A stretch of 64,000 bases of DNA from Streptomyces cacaoi (GTDB lineage Bacteria > Actinomycetota > Actinomycetes > Streptomycetales > Streptomycetaceae), in the NCBI RefSeq assembly GCF_006539165.1, contig NZ_BJMM01000020.1, forward strand, positions 62,001 through 126,000, in the 5' to 3' direction. The position numbers were made by a program, and so were the translations under genes. Below are positions 7,650-17,042 of the stretch, piece after piece. Within the stretch, counting starts at the first letter, position 1, and each line of letters begins with the position of its first letter. The notes under the pieces were generated by a model that ran no database searches, was not told the origin of the DNA, and saw nothing but the letters and a program-made list of their open reading frames with translations.

Positions 7650-8816
7650 TCATGCGCTCAGCCCCAACTCCCGTGCAATCAGCATGCGCTGCACCTCGCT
7701 CGTCCCCTCGCCGATCTCCAGGATCTTCGCGTCCCGCCACATCCGGGCCACCGGGTACTCGTTCATGAAGCCGTAGCCGCCGTGGATCTGGGTGGCCTCC
7801 CGCGCGTTGGTGACGGCGCTCTCCGACGAGTACAGCTTGGCCAACGCCGCGGCTTTCTTGAACGGTTCACCCGCCACCAGCCGGGAGGCCGCATCGCGCC
7901 AGGCCAGCCGGGAGGTGTGGGCGCGCATCTCCATGTCGGCGAGCTTGAACTGGATGGCCTGGTTGGCACCGATCGGCTTGCCGAACGCCGTCCGCTCGTT
8001 GGCATAGCGCACCGACTCGTCCACACAGCCCTGCGCCAGCCCGGTCGCCAGCGCGGCGATGGCGACCCGGCCCTCGTCCAGGATCCGCAGGAACTGTGCG
8101 AAGCCGCGGCCCTCCTCGCCCAGCAGGTTCTCGCCGGGCACCCGGACATCGGAGAAGGACAGCTCATGCGTGTCCGAGGCATTCCAGCCCACCTTCGAGT
8201 ACGCCGGCGCGACGGTGAACCCGGGCGTTCCGGACGGGACGATGATCGTCGAGATACGCGGCGAGCCGTCCTCCTTGCGGTCCGTGACCGCGGTGACCGT
8301 CACCAGCCCCGTGATGTCCGTCCCCGAGTTGGTGATGAACGACTTCGTGCCGTTGATGACCCACTCGCCCGTCTTCTCGTCCCGCACGGCCGTCGTCCGG
8401 GTACCGCCGGCGTCCGAGCCGCACTCCGGCTCGGTCAGCCCGAAGGCGCCGAGGATTTCGCCCGTGCACAGCCGGGGCAGCCAGGTGCGCTTCTGCTCCT
8501 CCGTGCCGAACAGATGGACGGGCATGGCGCCCAGCGAGACGCCTGCCTCCAGCGTGATCGCCACCGAGGAATCGACCCGGGCCAGCTCCTCCAGGGCGAT
8601 GCACAGCGCCAGATAGTCCCCGCCCATGCCGCCGTACTCCTCGGGGAACGGCAGGCCGAACAGGCCCATGCTGCCCATCTGGCGGACGATCTCGTACGGG
8701 AACTCGTGCCGCTCGTAGTACTCCCCGATCTTGGGAGCGATCACGTCCTGCGCGAACTCCTCGACGGTACGGCGCAGTTCCTCGTGCTCGGGGGAGAGGC
8801 GGTGGTCGAGAGCCAT
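7650..8816 (-). CDS. acdH: Acyl-CoA dehydrogenase (short/branched-chain type)
   Basis: A 388-residue FAD enzyme that alpha,beta-dehydrogenates a short or branched acyl-CoA and passes electrons to ETF. FGLTEPECGSDAGGT is the first family signature; IHGGYGFMNEYPVARMWRDAK contributes to FAD binding; the catalytic base is the Glu of GEGTSEVQ at the canonical short-chain position. It is the last gene of the leftward accD-accA-hmgL-acdH series, separated from hmgL by 204 bases, so it may have its own promoter. Position next to HMG-CoA lyase and the carboxylase points to isovaleryl- or isobutyryl-CoA as substrate; motif reading alone cannot tell these apart. Confidence 0.93.
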   Translation of the reverse strand: MALDHRLSPEHEELRRTVEEFAQDVIAPKIGEYYERHEFPYEIVRQMGSMGLFGLPFPEEYGGMGGDYLALCIALEELARVDSSVAITLEAGVSLGAMPVHLFGTEEQKRTWLPRLCTGEILGAFGLTEPECGSDAGGTRTTAVRDEKTGEWVINGTKSFITNSGTDITGLVTVTAVTDRKEDGSPRISTIIVPSGTPGFTVAPAYSKVGWNASDTHELSFSDVRVPGENLLGEEGRGFAQFLRILDEGRVAIAALATGLAQGCVDESVRYANERTAFGKPIGANQAIQFKLADMEMRAHTSRLAWRDAASRLVAGEPFKKAAALAKLYSSESAVTNAREATQIHGGYGFMNEYPVARMWRDAKILEIGEGTSEVQRMLIARELGLSA

Positions 8817-9020
8817 GGTGTGTGCTCCTTGTGAGGTCCGTGCTCCGGGGGGAGCCGTCGTGGTGTCCGGCGACCGGTCCGGCCGAGCCGTGGGCGAGCG
8901 GCAGCCGAGCGGCGGTGCGCGGCCGGGGGCGGGTCGGAGGGGGGAGCTGGTCGTGAAGGGGACGGGGTAAGAGGGGAGGGGCGGGTGAGGAAGAGGGCAG
9001 GTCGTCAGGAAGAGGGCAGG

Positions 9021-10004
9021 TCAGGAAGCGGTGGAGTCGGGTGGGCCGGTGAGGGCGTGGACCGTCCGGGAGGGGCTGGGGCGGCCGAGCCGTTCGGCCA
9101 TCCAGACACTGGTGGAGCAGAGTTTCCGCAGGTCGACGCCTGTCTCGATGCCGAGCCCGCGCAACATCCAGACGAGGTCCTCGGTGGCCAGATTGCCCGT
9201 GGCGCTCTTGGCGTACGGGCAGCCGCCGAGCCCGCCCGCCGAGGCGTCGACCGTCGACACGCCCTGCTGGAGCGCAGCCAGCGTGTTGGCCAGGGCCTGG
9301 CCGTAGGTGTCGTGGAAGTGGACGCCCAGCCGGCCGACGGGGATCCCTGCCGCGGTCAGCGCCTCCAGCAGGGCCGTCACCTGCCCGGGAGTGGCCACGC
9401 CGATCGTGTCGCCCAGGCTCAGCTCGTCGCAGCCCATGTCCACCAGGGCGCGGCTCACCCGCACCACGTGCTCCGGTGCGACCGGGCCCTCCCACGGGTC
9501 GCCGAAGCACATCGACAGATAGCCGCGCACCTCGACCCCTTCGCCCTTCGCCCGGCGTACCACCGGGGCGAACATCTCCAGCGCCGCGTCCACCGAGCGG
9601 TTGAGGTTGGCCTCGGCGAACGCCTCCGTCGCACTGGCGAAGACGGCGACCTGACGGGCCCCGAGCGCCAACGCCCGCTCCAGGCCGCGCAGGTTGGGCA
9701 CCAGCACGGGCAGCCGGACGCCCAGGCCGCCAAGGCGGGGGAACAACTCCTCGGCGTCCGCGAGCTGCGGTACCCACTTCGGGTGGACGAAGCTGGTGGC
9801 CTCCACGGTGTCCAGACCGGCTGCGGCCAGCCGCTGGATGAACTCCGTCTTCACCTCGACCGGGACGACGGTCTTCTCGTTCTGCAAGCCGTCCCGGGGG
9901 CCCACCTCGTGGATCCGGACCCGCTTCGGCAGCGCCGGGGCGGGCACCGTCATCGGAAGGGACTCGGGGCCCGCTGCCGCGGGCGTGTGCTGGGGCTCGC
10001 TCAT
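9021..10004 (-). CDS. hmgL: Hydroxymethylglutaryl-CoA lyase
   Basis: Cleaves HMG-CoA to acetyl-CoA and acetoacetate, the final step of leucine catabolism. The 327-residue TIM barrel has the first-strand motif HEVGPRDGLQNE (metal-binding Asp and catalytic Arg), VHFHDTYGQALAN with the metal-binding His pair, and the signature GLGGCPYAKSATGNLATED with the catalytic Cys. Start ATG 10004 overlaps the carboxylase alpha-subunit stop as ATGA, so translation is coupled. Longer upstream readings run through the carboxylase gene and are excluded. A 14-base direct repeat (GAAGAGGGCAGGTC) sits just past its stop. Confidence 0.95.
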   Translation of the reverse strand: MSEPQHTPAAAGPESLPMTVPAPALPKRVRIHEVGPRDGLQNEKTVVPVEVKTEFIQRLAAAGLDTVEATSFVHPKWVPQLADAEELFPRLGGLGVRLPVLVPNLRGLERALALGARQVAVFASATEAFAEANLNRSVDAALEMFAPVVRRAKGEGVEVRGYLSMCFGDPWEGPVAPEHVVRVSRALVDMGCDELSLGDTIGVATPGQVTALLEALTAAGIPVGRLGVHFHDTYGQALANTLAALQQGVSTVDASAGGLGGCPYAKSATGNLATEDLVWMLRGLGIETGVDLRKLCSTSVWMAERLGRPSPSRTVHALTGPPDSTAS

Positions 10005-12175
10005 GCCTCGGCCTCCTGCCTGCCGTCTGCCGCGGGCCCGCCCTCGGGCGAGCCGTGCGGCTCCACGACGGCCAGCACCTGGTCCATCGAGACCGTGCTG
10101 CCGGCCGTCACCTCCAGTTCGCGGACCGTTCCGGCGTGCGGTGCCGTGATGACGTGCTCCATCTTCATGGCCTCGACGACCAGCAGACTCTGGCCCTCGG
10201 CGACCTCGTCCCCCACCGCCGCCTTGACGACGGTGACCGTCCCCGGCATGGGGGCCGTCAGCGCGTCCGCGCCGTGCGCGCCGGCGGCACTGCGCAGCGC
10301 CGCGTCCACCGGGTCGTGCCCGCGGACCAGCCAGGCCGCGCCGTCCCGGCCCAGCCAGATGCCGGGGGAGCCCTCCTCGGCCGACAGCGCGCGCCGGAAG
10401 GTGTGGCCCACACCGTCCCACTCCAGCCTCACCCGGGTGCCGTCCGCGTCCGGTGCGCCGGGCGCCCCCTGTCCGTCCGAGCCGAGCCGGGCCGGCACGG
10501 GAGGCGCGCCGTCGACGGAGACCTCCATCAGGCCCCGGCGGCCCTCGGCGCCCGGGTCGTCCGAGGGATCCGGGCAGGGCCGGACGCGGACCTCCACCGG
10601 CTCCTGGCCCGGAACCCGCAGATGGTGGACCGTCCACGCGGCCGGGCCGCCCAGCCGCCAGCCCGACGGGACGGCGAACGGGCTGACCCAGCCGGGCCGT
10701 TCGGCCGTTCCCCGGCCGGGCGCCGGCGGCGCCGGGGCGAGGGCCGCCTGGCGCACCAGGGCCGCGGCGCCGTACACCTCGTCCGGGACCGTCTCCGGCA
10801 GGAGTTCCGGCGCCGCACGGTCGACCAGTCCGGTGTCCAGCTCACCCGAGACCACCTCGGGACGGGCCAGCAGCTCGCGGAGGAAAGCGATGTTGGTGTC
10901 GACCCCGAGGATGTGTGTGCCCGCCAGCGCCGACCGCAGTCCGCGCAGCGCCGCCGCCCGGTCCGGGCCCCAGGCGACGACCTTGGAGAGCATCGGGTCG
11001 TACATCGTCCCCACGGAAACGCCTTCGACCAGTCCGGAGTCCGTGCGGGCACCGGCGCCCCGGGGCTCCTCCAGGAGCAGGACCCGGCCGGCCGAGGGGA
11101 GGAAGTCGACCCGCGGCTCCGGGCCCGGCGCCCGGCGCGCGGTCTCGGCGCAGACCCGGGCCTCGACGGCGTGGCCGTTCAGCGTGATGTCGTCCTGGGC
11201 GAAGGGCAGCGGCTCCCCGGCGGCGATCCGCAGCTGCCACTCCACCAGATCCAGTCCGGTGATCAGTTCCGTCACCGGGTGCTCCACCTGGAGCCGCGTG
11301 TTCATTTCCATGAACCAGTAGTTGCCGGAGCCGTCGCCCGGCACGATGAACTCCACCGTTCCGGCGCCCCGGTAGCCGCAGCTGCGTGCGGCGTCGGCGG
11401 CGGCCTGCCCCATGGCCTCGCGGGTCGCCTCGTCCAGCAGGGGGCTGGGCGCCTCCTCGACGATCTTCTGGTGGCGGCGCTGGAGGGAGCACTCGCGCTC
11501 GCCCAGGTGCAGCACGCGGCCGTGCCCGTCGGCCAGTACCTGGATCTCGATGTGCCGCGGCCGGTCGATCCAGCGCTCGACCAGCAGCCCGTCGTCCCCG
11601 AAGGCCCCGCGTGCCTCACGGCGGGCCGCGGCGATCTCCTCGGCCAGCGCCGACTCCTCGCGCACCAGCCGCATGCCCTTGCCGCCACCGCCGGCCGAGG
11701 GCTTCAGCAGTACCGGCAGCCCCGTCTCCCGTGCGGCGTCGGCCAGTTCCTCGTCCGACAGCCCGCTGCCCGACGAGCCGGGCACGACCGGGACGCCGGC
11801 GGAGCGGACCGTCTCCTTCGCGTGGATCTTGTCGCCCATGAGCTCGATCGCCTCGGCCGGGGGGCCGATGAACGTCAGCCCCGCCTCCGCGCACCGCCGG
11901 GCGAAGCCGCCGTTCTCCGCGAGGAACCCGTAGCCGGGATGGACGGCCTGCGCGCCCGTGCGCAGCGCGGCCTGCACCAGCCGTTCCGCGTCGAGGTAGC
12001 TCTCGGCCGCGGCGGCCGGCCCGATCCGCACGGAGGTGTCGGCCTCCCGGACATGCAGCGCGTCGGCGTCCGCGTCGCTGTACACCGCGACGGAGCGCAC
12101 CCCCATGGCCCGTAGCGTGCGGATCACGCGGACCGCGATCTCCCCGCGATTGGCCACCAGCACCGTCTCGAACAT
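10001..12175 (-). CDS. Acyl-CoA carboxylase alpha subunit (biotin carboxylase + BCCP), methylcrotonyl-CoA type
   Basis: A 724-residue biotin-dependent carboxylase subunit. Biotin carboxylase occupies about residues 1-450: MFETVLVANRGEIAVRVIRT, the Gly-rich ATP loop KPSAGGGGKGMR, and EMNTRLQVEHPVTE. A linker (BT-like) region follows, and the C-terminal BCCP domain holds the biotinyl Lys in VVEAMKMEHV. Carboxylates the biotin used by the adjacent beta subunit. Start ATG 12175 has an AGGAGA Shine-Dalgarno; the upstream in-frame codons are discarded. Neighbouring hmgL and acyl-CoA dehydrogenases make 3-methylcrotonyl-CoA the best substrate guess rather than acetyl- or propionyl-CoA. Confidence 0.93.
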   Translation of the reverse strand: MFETVLVANRGEIAVRVIRTLRAMGVRSVAVYSDADADALHVREADTSVRIGPAAAAESYLDAERLVQAALRTGAQAVHPGYGFLAENGGFARRCAEAGLTFIGPPAEAIELMGDKIHAKETVRSAGVPVVPGSSGSGLSDEELADAARETGLPVLLKPSAGGGGKGMRLVREESALAEEIAAARREARGAFGDDGLLVERWIDRPRHIEIQVLADGHGRVLHLGERECSLQRRHQKIVEEAPSPLLDEATREAMGQAAADAARSCGYRGAGTVEFIVPGDGSGNYWFMEMNTRLQVEHPVTELITGLDLVEWQLRIAAGEPLPFAQDDITLNGHAVEARVCAETARRAPGPEPRVDFLPSAGRVLLLEEPRGAGARTDSGLVEGVSVGTMYDPMLSKVVAWGPDRAAALRGLRSALAGTHILGVDTNIAFLRELLARPEVVSGELDTGLVDRAAPELLPETVPDEVYGAAALVRQAALAPAPPAPGRGTAERPGWVSPFAVPSGWRLGGPAAWTVHHLRVPGQEPVEVRVRPCPDPSDDPGAEGRRGLMEVSVDGAPPVPARLGSDGQGAPGAPDADGTRVRLEWDGVGHTFRRALSAEEGSPGIWLGRDGAAWLVRGHDPVDAALRSAAGAHGADALTAPMPGTVTVVKAAVGDEVAEGQSLLVVEAMKMEHVITAPHAGTVRELEVTAGSTVSMDQVLAVVEPHGSPEGGPAADGRQEAEA

Positions 12176-12245
12176 CGGTCTTCTCCTCGCCCTCACCCTC
12201 ACCGGTCCGTTCCGCCTTCTGTCCGGCCCTCGCCGGCCGGGCCGT

Positions 12246-13919
12246 TCACATCCGGAAGACCCCGAACCTCGGCGCTTCCGGATCGCGCACCGGCAGCGGG
12301 GAGTTGGCGCAGGCGGTGAGTGCGAGACCCAGTACCTGCCGGGTCTCCAGGGGGTCGATGACGCCGTCGTCCCACAGCCGCGCCGTGGCGTAGTACGCGT
12401 TCCCCTGTCGCTCGTACTGGGCGCGGACCGGGGCGCGGAACTCTTCTTCCTCCTCGGCGGTCCACTCCTCGCCGCGTGCCTCCAGCTGATCGCGCTTGAC
12501 CGTCGCCAGTACGGAGGCGGCCTGCTCGCCGCCCATCACGGAGATCTTGGCGTTGGGCCACATCCACAGGAACCGGGGGCTGTAGGCACGGCCGCACATC
12601 GAGTAGTTGCCCGCGCCGTAGGAGCCGCCGATGACCACGGTCAGCTTGGGCACCCGGGCGCAGGCCACAGCGGTGACCATCTTGGCGCCGTGCTTGGCGA
12701 TGCCTCCCGCCTCGTAGTCCTTGCCGACCATGAAGCCCGAGATGTTCTGGAGGAAGAGCAGCGGGATACCGCGCTGGTCGCACAGCTCGATGAAGTGGGC
12801 GCCCTTCTGGGCCGATTCGGAGAACAGGATCCCGTTGTTGGCGACGACCCCCACCGGGTGGCCGTGGATCCGGGCGAAGCCGGTGACCAGCGTCGTGCCG
12901 TACTCGGGCTTGAACTCCTGGAAGCGGGAGCCGTCCACCACGCGGGCGATCACCTCGCGGACGTCGTACGACGTGCGGGAGTCGACCGGTACGACGTCGT
13001 ACAGCTCCGCCGGATCCGCCGCGGGCTCCTCGGGCGGCGTCACCGCCCAGGGCAGGGCGGAGGCGTCGGGCGCGGGAGGAAGCGTGGCGACGATGTGCCG
13101 GACGATCCGCAGCGCGTGGGCGTCGTCCTCCGCGAGGTGGTCGGTGACGCCGGAGATCCTGGAGTGCGTCTCCCCGCCGCCGAGTTCCTCGGCGCTGACG
13201 ACCTCGCCCGTCGCGGCCTTCACCAGCGGGGGGCCGCCCAGGAAGATCGTGCCCTGCTCGCGGACGATCACCGCCTCGTCGCTCATCGCCGGTACGTAGG
13301 CGCCGCCGGCCGTGCAGGAGCCGAGCACCGCGGCGATCTGCGGAATGCCCGCTGCCGACATCCGGGCCTGGTTGTAGAAGATGCGGCCGAAGTGCTCGCG
13401 GTCGGGGAAGACGTCGTCCTGCATCGGCAGGAACGCGCCCCCCGAGTCGACGAGGTAGACGCACGGCAGTCTGTTCTCGCTGGCGACCTCCTGGGCGCGC
13501 AGATGCTTCTTGACCGTCATCGGGTAGTAGGTGCCGCCCTTGACCGTGGCGTCGTTGGCGACGACGACCACCTCGCGCCCGGAGACCCGGCCGATGCCCG
13601 TGATGAGCCCCGCCGCCGGTGCGGCGTCCTCGTACATCCCGTCCGCGGCCAGGGGAGACAGCTCCAGGAAGGGGGAGCCGGGATCGAGGAGGGCGTCCAC
13701 CCTGTCCCGGGGCAGGAGCTTGCCGCGCGCGGTGTGCCGGGCCCGCGCGCGCTCGCCCCCGCCCAGCCGCGCCTGGGCGAGCTTCTCGCGCAACCGGGCG
13801 GCGAGTTCACGGTGGGCCGCGCGGTTGCCGTCGGCGGCCAGTGCGGCGCCGGCCGGTGTCCCGATCCGGGGCGCGGCGGGGCCGCTCCTCGGTGAAGCTC
13901 CTGTCGTCTGCTCGTCCAT
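12246..13919 (-). CDS. Carboxyltransferase beta subunit, methylcrotonyl-CoA carboxylase type
   Basis: A 557-residue carboxyltransferase with tandem crotonase-like domains that transfers CO2 from biotin to the acyl-CoA. Motifs include ATVKGGTYYPMTVKKHLRAQ, GSCTAGGAYVPAMSDEAV in the N-terminal half, and NISGFMVGKDYEAGGIAKHGAKM plus GGSYGAGNYSMCGRAY in the C-terminal half, all highly typical of MCCase beta rather than propionyl-CoA carboxylase. ATG 13919 starts MDEQTTG. First gene of the leftward operon; the alpha subunit starts 70 bases downstream. The TetR gene diverges on the right. Confidence 0.93.
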   Translation of the reverse strand: MDEQTTGASPRSGPAAPRIGTPAGAALAADGNRAAHRELAARLREKLAQARLGGGERARARHTARGKLLPRDRVDALLDPGSPFLELSPLAADGMYEDAAPAAGLITGIGRVSGREVVVVANDATVKGGTYYPMTVKKHLRAQEVASENRLPCVYLVDSGGAFLPMQDDVFPDREHFGRIFYNQARMSAAGIPQIAAVLGSCTAGGAYVPAMSDEAVIVREQGTIFLGGPPLVKAATGEVVSAEELGGGETHSRISGVTDHLAEDDAHALRIVRHIVATLPPAPDASALPWAVTPPEEPAADPAELYDVVPVDSRTSYDVREVIARVVDGSRFQEFKPEYGTTLVTGFARIHGHPVGVVANNGILFSESAQKGAHFIELCDQRGIPLLFLQNISGFMVGKDYEAGGIAKHGAKMVTAVACARVPKLTVVIGGSYGAGNYSMCGRAYSPRFLWMWPNAKISVMGGEQAASVLATVKRDQLEARGEEWTAEEEEEFRAPVRAQYERQGNAYYATARLWDDGVIDPLETRQVLGLALTACANSPLPVRDPEAPRFGVFRM

Positions 13920-14032
13920 TCCGCTGAGCCCCCTCGCTCGCACGCAACCACGACCGGGCAGTGAGCCGGCCGGGCGCCGGTCGCCGTACCGGTCGCCGCG
14001 CGCCTGTCGGCACGCCGGACATCACGCCTGTC

Positions 14033-14080
14033 GCGTTAGTCAGCGTTAACTCACTGCCGCCAGGTTAACGCCCATTAACG
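14033..14080. promoter_or_regulatory. TetR-type operator region between accD and the TetR gene
   Basis: Four related heptamers occur in 48 bases: CGTTAGT (14034-14040), CGTTAAC (14044-14050), GTTAACG (14064-14070) and ATTAACG (14074-14080). The middle two form an inverted pair; the last two repeat at 10 bp, one helical turn. The block lies in the 182-base divergent gap, so the TetR protein probably controls itself and the leucine operon. The pairing is visible; binding is inferred. Confidence 0.6.
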
Positions 14081-14101
14081 CGGCTGTCTAGAATGGACTG
14101 C

Positions 14102-14767
14102 ATGAGCACCAGGACGGCCGCTGGCGCGGCTGCCGAGACGGGCCCACCCGTCAGCCGGCGTGAGCAGATCCTCCGGGAGGCGGCCCGCCTCTTCGCCGAG
14201 CGCGGTTTCCACGGCGTGGGGGTCGACGAGATAGGGGCCGCCGTGGGCATCAGCGGCCCGGGCCTGTACCGGCACTTCGCGGGCAAGGACGCGATGCTCG
14301 CCGAGCTCCTCGTGGGGATCAGTGAGCGCCTGTACGAGGGCGGGGTGCGCCGGATGGAGGAGGCGCGCGTGGCGGACAGCGGCCCGGACGCGGTGCTGGA
14401 CGCGCTCATCGAGGGCCACATCGACTTCGCGCTGGACGACCGGGAGTTGATCACGCTCCACGACCGCGAGCTGGACAGGCTGCGGGAGGCCGACCGCAAG
14501 CGGGTGCGCAAGCTCCAGCGGCAGTACGTCGAGCTGTGGGTCACGGCGGTCCGCGAGCTGTACCGCGACGTGACCGAACTGGAGGCGCGCGTCGCCGTGC
14601 ACACGGTCTTCGGGCTGCTCAACTCCACGCCGCACCTGCGGAGTCCGTCCGCGCTGCCCGACCGTGAGACCACGGCGGCGCTGCTGCACCGGCTGGCCCG
14701 CGGGGCCCTGTCCGCCGCCGAGCCGCGGGTGGTCACCGGGGTCAAGAGGTCTGGACAGGCCAGGTGA
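14102..14767 (+). CDS. TetR-family transcriptional regulator
   Basis: A 221-residue regulator with an N-terminal TetR helix-turn-helix: REQILREAARLFAERGFHGV, then DEIGAAVGISGPGLYRHFAGKDAML as recognition helix and third helix. The C-terminal ligand domain is helical with no identifiable ligand pocket. Two ATG codons are possible (14093 and 14102); MSTRTAAG is preferred because 14093 lies close to the operator repeats. Divergent from the carboxylase operon and followed closely (69 bases) by an acyl-CoA dehydrogenase, so an acyl-CoA ligand and control of leucine/isovalerate catabolism are likely. Confidence 0.88.
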   Translation: MSTRTAAGAAAETGPPVSRREQILREAARLFAERGFHGVGVDEIGAAVGISGPGLYRHFAGKDAMLAELLVGISERLYEGGVRRMEEARVADSGPDAVLDALIEGHIDFALDDRELITLHDRELDRLREADRKRVRKLQRQYVELWVTAVRELYRDVTELEARVAVHTVFGLLNSTPHLRSPSALPDRETTAALLHRLARGALSAAEPRVVTGVKRSGQAR

Positions 14768-14836
14768 CCCCTCGGTAGCTTGAAAGCGGCTGAGCAAGCG
14801 CTTAGCCAACGGCCCGGGTCGACGAGGAGGCATGCT

Positions 14837-16039
14837 GTGCGCCGCACGGTGTTCAACGAGGACCACGAAGCGTTCCGGCAGACGATCCGCGACTTCATCG
14901 CCGCCGAGGTCGTGCCCCACTACCCGGAGTGGGCCGAGCAGGGTTATGTGCCGCGTGAGTTGTACCGCAAGCTCGGCGAGCTGGGCGTCTTCGGTATCGA
15001 GGTGCCCGAGGAGTACGGCGGCGCGGGCGAGACGAGCTTCAAGTTCAACGCCGTGATCACCGAGGAGTGCGCCCGGGCCGGCGTGAGCTTCGGCGGCTCC
15101 AGCGTGCACACCGCGCTCTGCCTGCCCTACATCCTCAAGTACGGCAACGAGGAGCAGAAGAAGCGCTGGCTGCCGTCCTTCGTCTCGGGCGAGATGATGA
15201 CCGCCATCGCCATGACCGAGCCCGGCACCGGCTCCGACCTGGCCGGCATGAAGACGACGGCGAAGCTGTCCGAGGACGGCACGCACTACGTCCTCAACGG
15301 CGCCAAGACGTTCATCACCGGCGGCGTCCAGGCCGACCGCGTCCTGGTGTGCGCCCGGACGTCCGCTCCCGCCCGGCCGGCCGCCGCGGACGGACAGCGT
15401 TCCGCACAGGCGGGCTCCCGCGAGGACCGCCGCGGCGGCATATCGATCCTCGTCGTGGACGCGAAGAGCGAGGGCTACGCGGTCGGCCGCAAGCTGGACA
15501 AGCTCGGGCTGCGCGCCTCGGACACGGCCGAACTGTCCTTCACGGACGTCAAGGTGCCCGTCGAGGATCTGCTCGGCGAGGAGGGGAAGGCGTTCGAGTA
15601 CCTCACGCACAACCTCCCCCAGGAGCGGCTCGGCATCGCCATCGGCGCGTACGCGCAGTCCGCCGCCGCGGTGCGGTTCGCGCACGAGTACGTCAAGGAG
15701 CGGACGGTCTTCGGCAAGGAGGTCGCCTCCTTCCAGAACACCAAGTTCGTGCTCGCGGACTGCAAGGCCGATGTGGACGCCATGCAGGCGGTGGTCGACC
15801 GCGCCCTGGAGGCACTGGACGCCGGTGAGCTGACCCCCGCGGACGCCGCCTCCGCCAAGCTGTTCACCACCGAGCTGGCGGCGCGCGTGATCGACAAGTG
15901 CCTCCAGCTGCACGGCGGTTACGGCTACATGCTCGAATACCCCATCGCGAATCTGTACGCGGACACCCGTGTCTCGCGCATCTACGGCGGTACCAGCGAG
16001 GTCATGCGGACGATCGTGGCGAAGTCCATGGGGCTGTGA
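14837..16039 (+). CDS. Acyl-CoA dehydrogenase (LCAD/IVD-like active site)
   Basis: A 400-residue flavoenzyme, FAD motifs MTEPGTGSDLAGM and LHGGYGYMLEYPIANLYAD. The usual C-terminal catalytic Glu is replaced by Gly (IYGGTSEVM); a Glu is present instead at the alternative helix-G position (LPQERLGIAIG), the arrangement known from long-chain and isovaleryl-CoA dehydrogenases. About 25 hydrophilic residues (about 175-200, Ala/Arg/Gly-rich) are inserted between two middle-domain strands, which is not typical. GTG 14837 is chosen because GAGGAGG lies 5-7 bases upstream. Likely cotranscribed with the TetR gene; isovaleryl-CoA is a plausible substrate because of the leucine operon opposite. Confidence 0.9.
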   Translation: MRRTVFNEDHEAFRQTIRDFIAAEVVPHYPEWAEQGYVPRELYRKLGELGVFGIEVPEEYGGAGETSFKFNAVITEECARAGVSFGGSSVHTALCLPYILKYGNEEQKKRWLPSFVSGEMMTAIAMTEPGTGSDLAGMKTTAKLSEDGTHYVLNGAKTFITGGVQADRVLVCARTSAPARPAAADGQRSAQAGSREDRRGGISILVVDAKSEGYAVGRKLDKLGLRASDTAELSFTDVKVPVEDLLGEEGKAFEYLTHNLPQERLGIAIGAYAQSAAAVRFAHEYVKERTVFGKEVASFQNTKFVLADCKADVDAMQAVVDRALEALDAGELTPADAASAKLFTTELAARVIDKCLQLHGGYGYMLEYPIANLYADTRVSRIYGGTSEVMRTIVAKSMGL

Positions 16040-16109
16040 TCCACGCATCCCGCGCGGCTGTGATCCGCGCCGTAACGCTTCTTCGCATGTCACGGACAGA
16101 ATCAGCCGC

Positions 16110-17000
16110 ATGAGCCAAGAACTGACGTCCCTGCTCGAACTGCTGGACCTGGAGCGGGTCGAACAGGACATCTTCCGCGGCAGCAGCCGGGCCGCGCTGG
16201 TACCGCGTGTCTTCGGCGGCCAGGTCGCGGCGCAGGCACTGGTCGCGGCCTGCCGCACCGTCCCCGAGGGGCGGCTGCCGCACTCGCTGCACGCGTACTT
16301 CCTGCGTCCCGGGGACCCGGGCGCGCACATCGTCTACACCGTCGACCGGATACGGGACGGCCGGTCCTTCACCACGCGCCGCGTCGTCGCCGTCCAGCAC
16401 GGGCAGCCGATCTTCCATCTGTCCGCCTCCTTCCAGGTGCACGAGGAGGGCATGGAGCACCAGGAGGCGATGCCCGCGGCGCCCGACCCGGAGACGCTGC
16501 CGACGGCGGAGGAGATCCTTCCGCGCTACCGGGGGCTGTTCACCGACGAGCGGGTGCCCGAGCGGCTGCTCAAGGCACGCGCCGCCGTCGATCTGCGGTA
16601 CGTGGAGGAGCCGCCGTTCGGCCGGGTCGGCCGGCCCGGTGAGCCGCGCTCCCAGGTGTGGTTCCGCACCAACGGGAAGCTCGACGGGGAGTCCGACGAC
16701 CCCATGCTCCACATCTGTCTGGCCACTTATGTGTCGGACATGACGCTGCTGGACTCCGTTCTGCTCGCACACGGCAGGGGCGGATGGGCGGTCGGCGACG
16801 TGGTCGGCGCCAGCCTGGACCACGCCATGTGGTTCCACCGGCCCTTCCGTGCCGACGAGTGGCTGCTGTACGACCAGGAGTCCCCCACGGCGCAGGGCGG
16901 CAGGGGGTTGGGCAAGGGCCGGATCTTCACGCGGGACGGCCGGCTGGTCGTCTCGGTCATCCAGGAGGGCGTCGTCCGCGCTCCGCGTACGGAGGCGTAA
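16110..17000 (+). CDS. tesB: Acyl-CoA thioesterase II (TesB family)
   Basis: Hydrolyses acyl-CoA to free acid and CoA. The 296-residue protein has two hot-dog folds: FGGQVAAQALVAACRTV and LHAYFLRPGDPGAHIVY in the first, ATYVSDMTLLDSVLLAHG with the presumed catalytic Asp, and LDHAMWFHRPFRADEWLLYD in the second. Length matches bacterial TesB. ATG 16110 begins MSQELTSLLELL. It follows the acyl-CoA dehydrogenase by 70 bases on the same strand and may protect the CoA pool when branched-chain intermediates build up. Confidence 0.93.
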   Translation: MSQELTSLLELLDLERVEQDIFRGSSRAALVPRVFGGQVAAQALVAACRTVPEGRLPHSLHAYFLRPGDPGAHIVYTVDRIRDGRSFTTRRVVAVQHGQPIFHLSASFQVHEEGMEHQEAMPAAPDPETLPTAEEILPRYRGLFTDERVPERLLKARAAVDLRYVEEPPFGRVGRPGEPRSQVWFRTNGKLDGESDDPMLHICLATYVSDMTLLDSVLLAHGRGGWAVGDVVGASLDHAMWFHRPFRADEWLLYDQESPTAQGGRGLGKGRIFTRDGRLVVSVIQEGVVRAPRTEA

Positions 17001-17042
17001 CCGGAGCACACGCGGGGCGTGGGCACGCGCCCGCGCGCCGCC

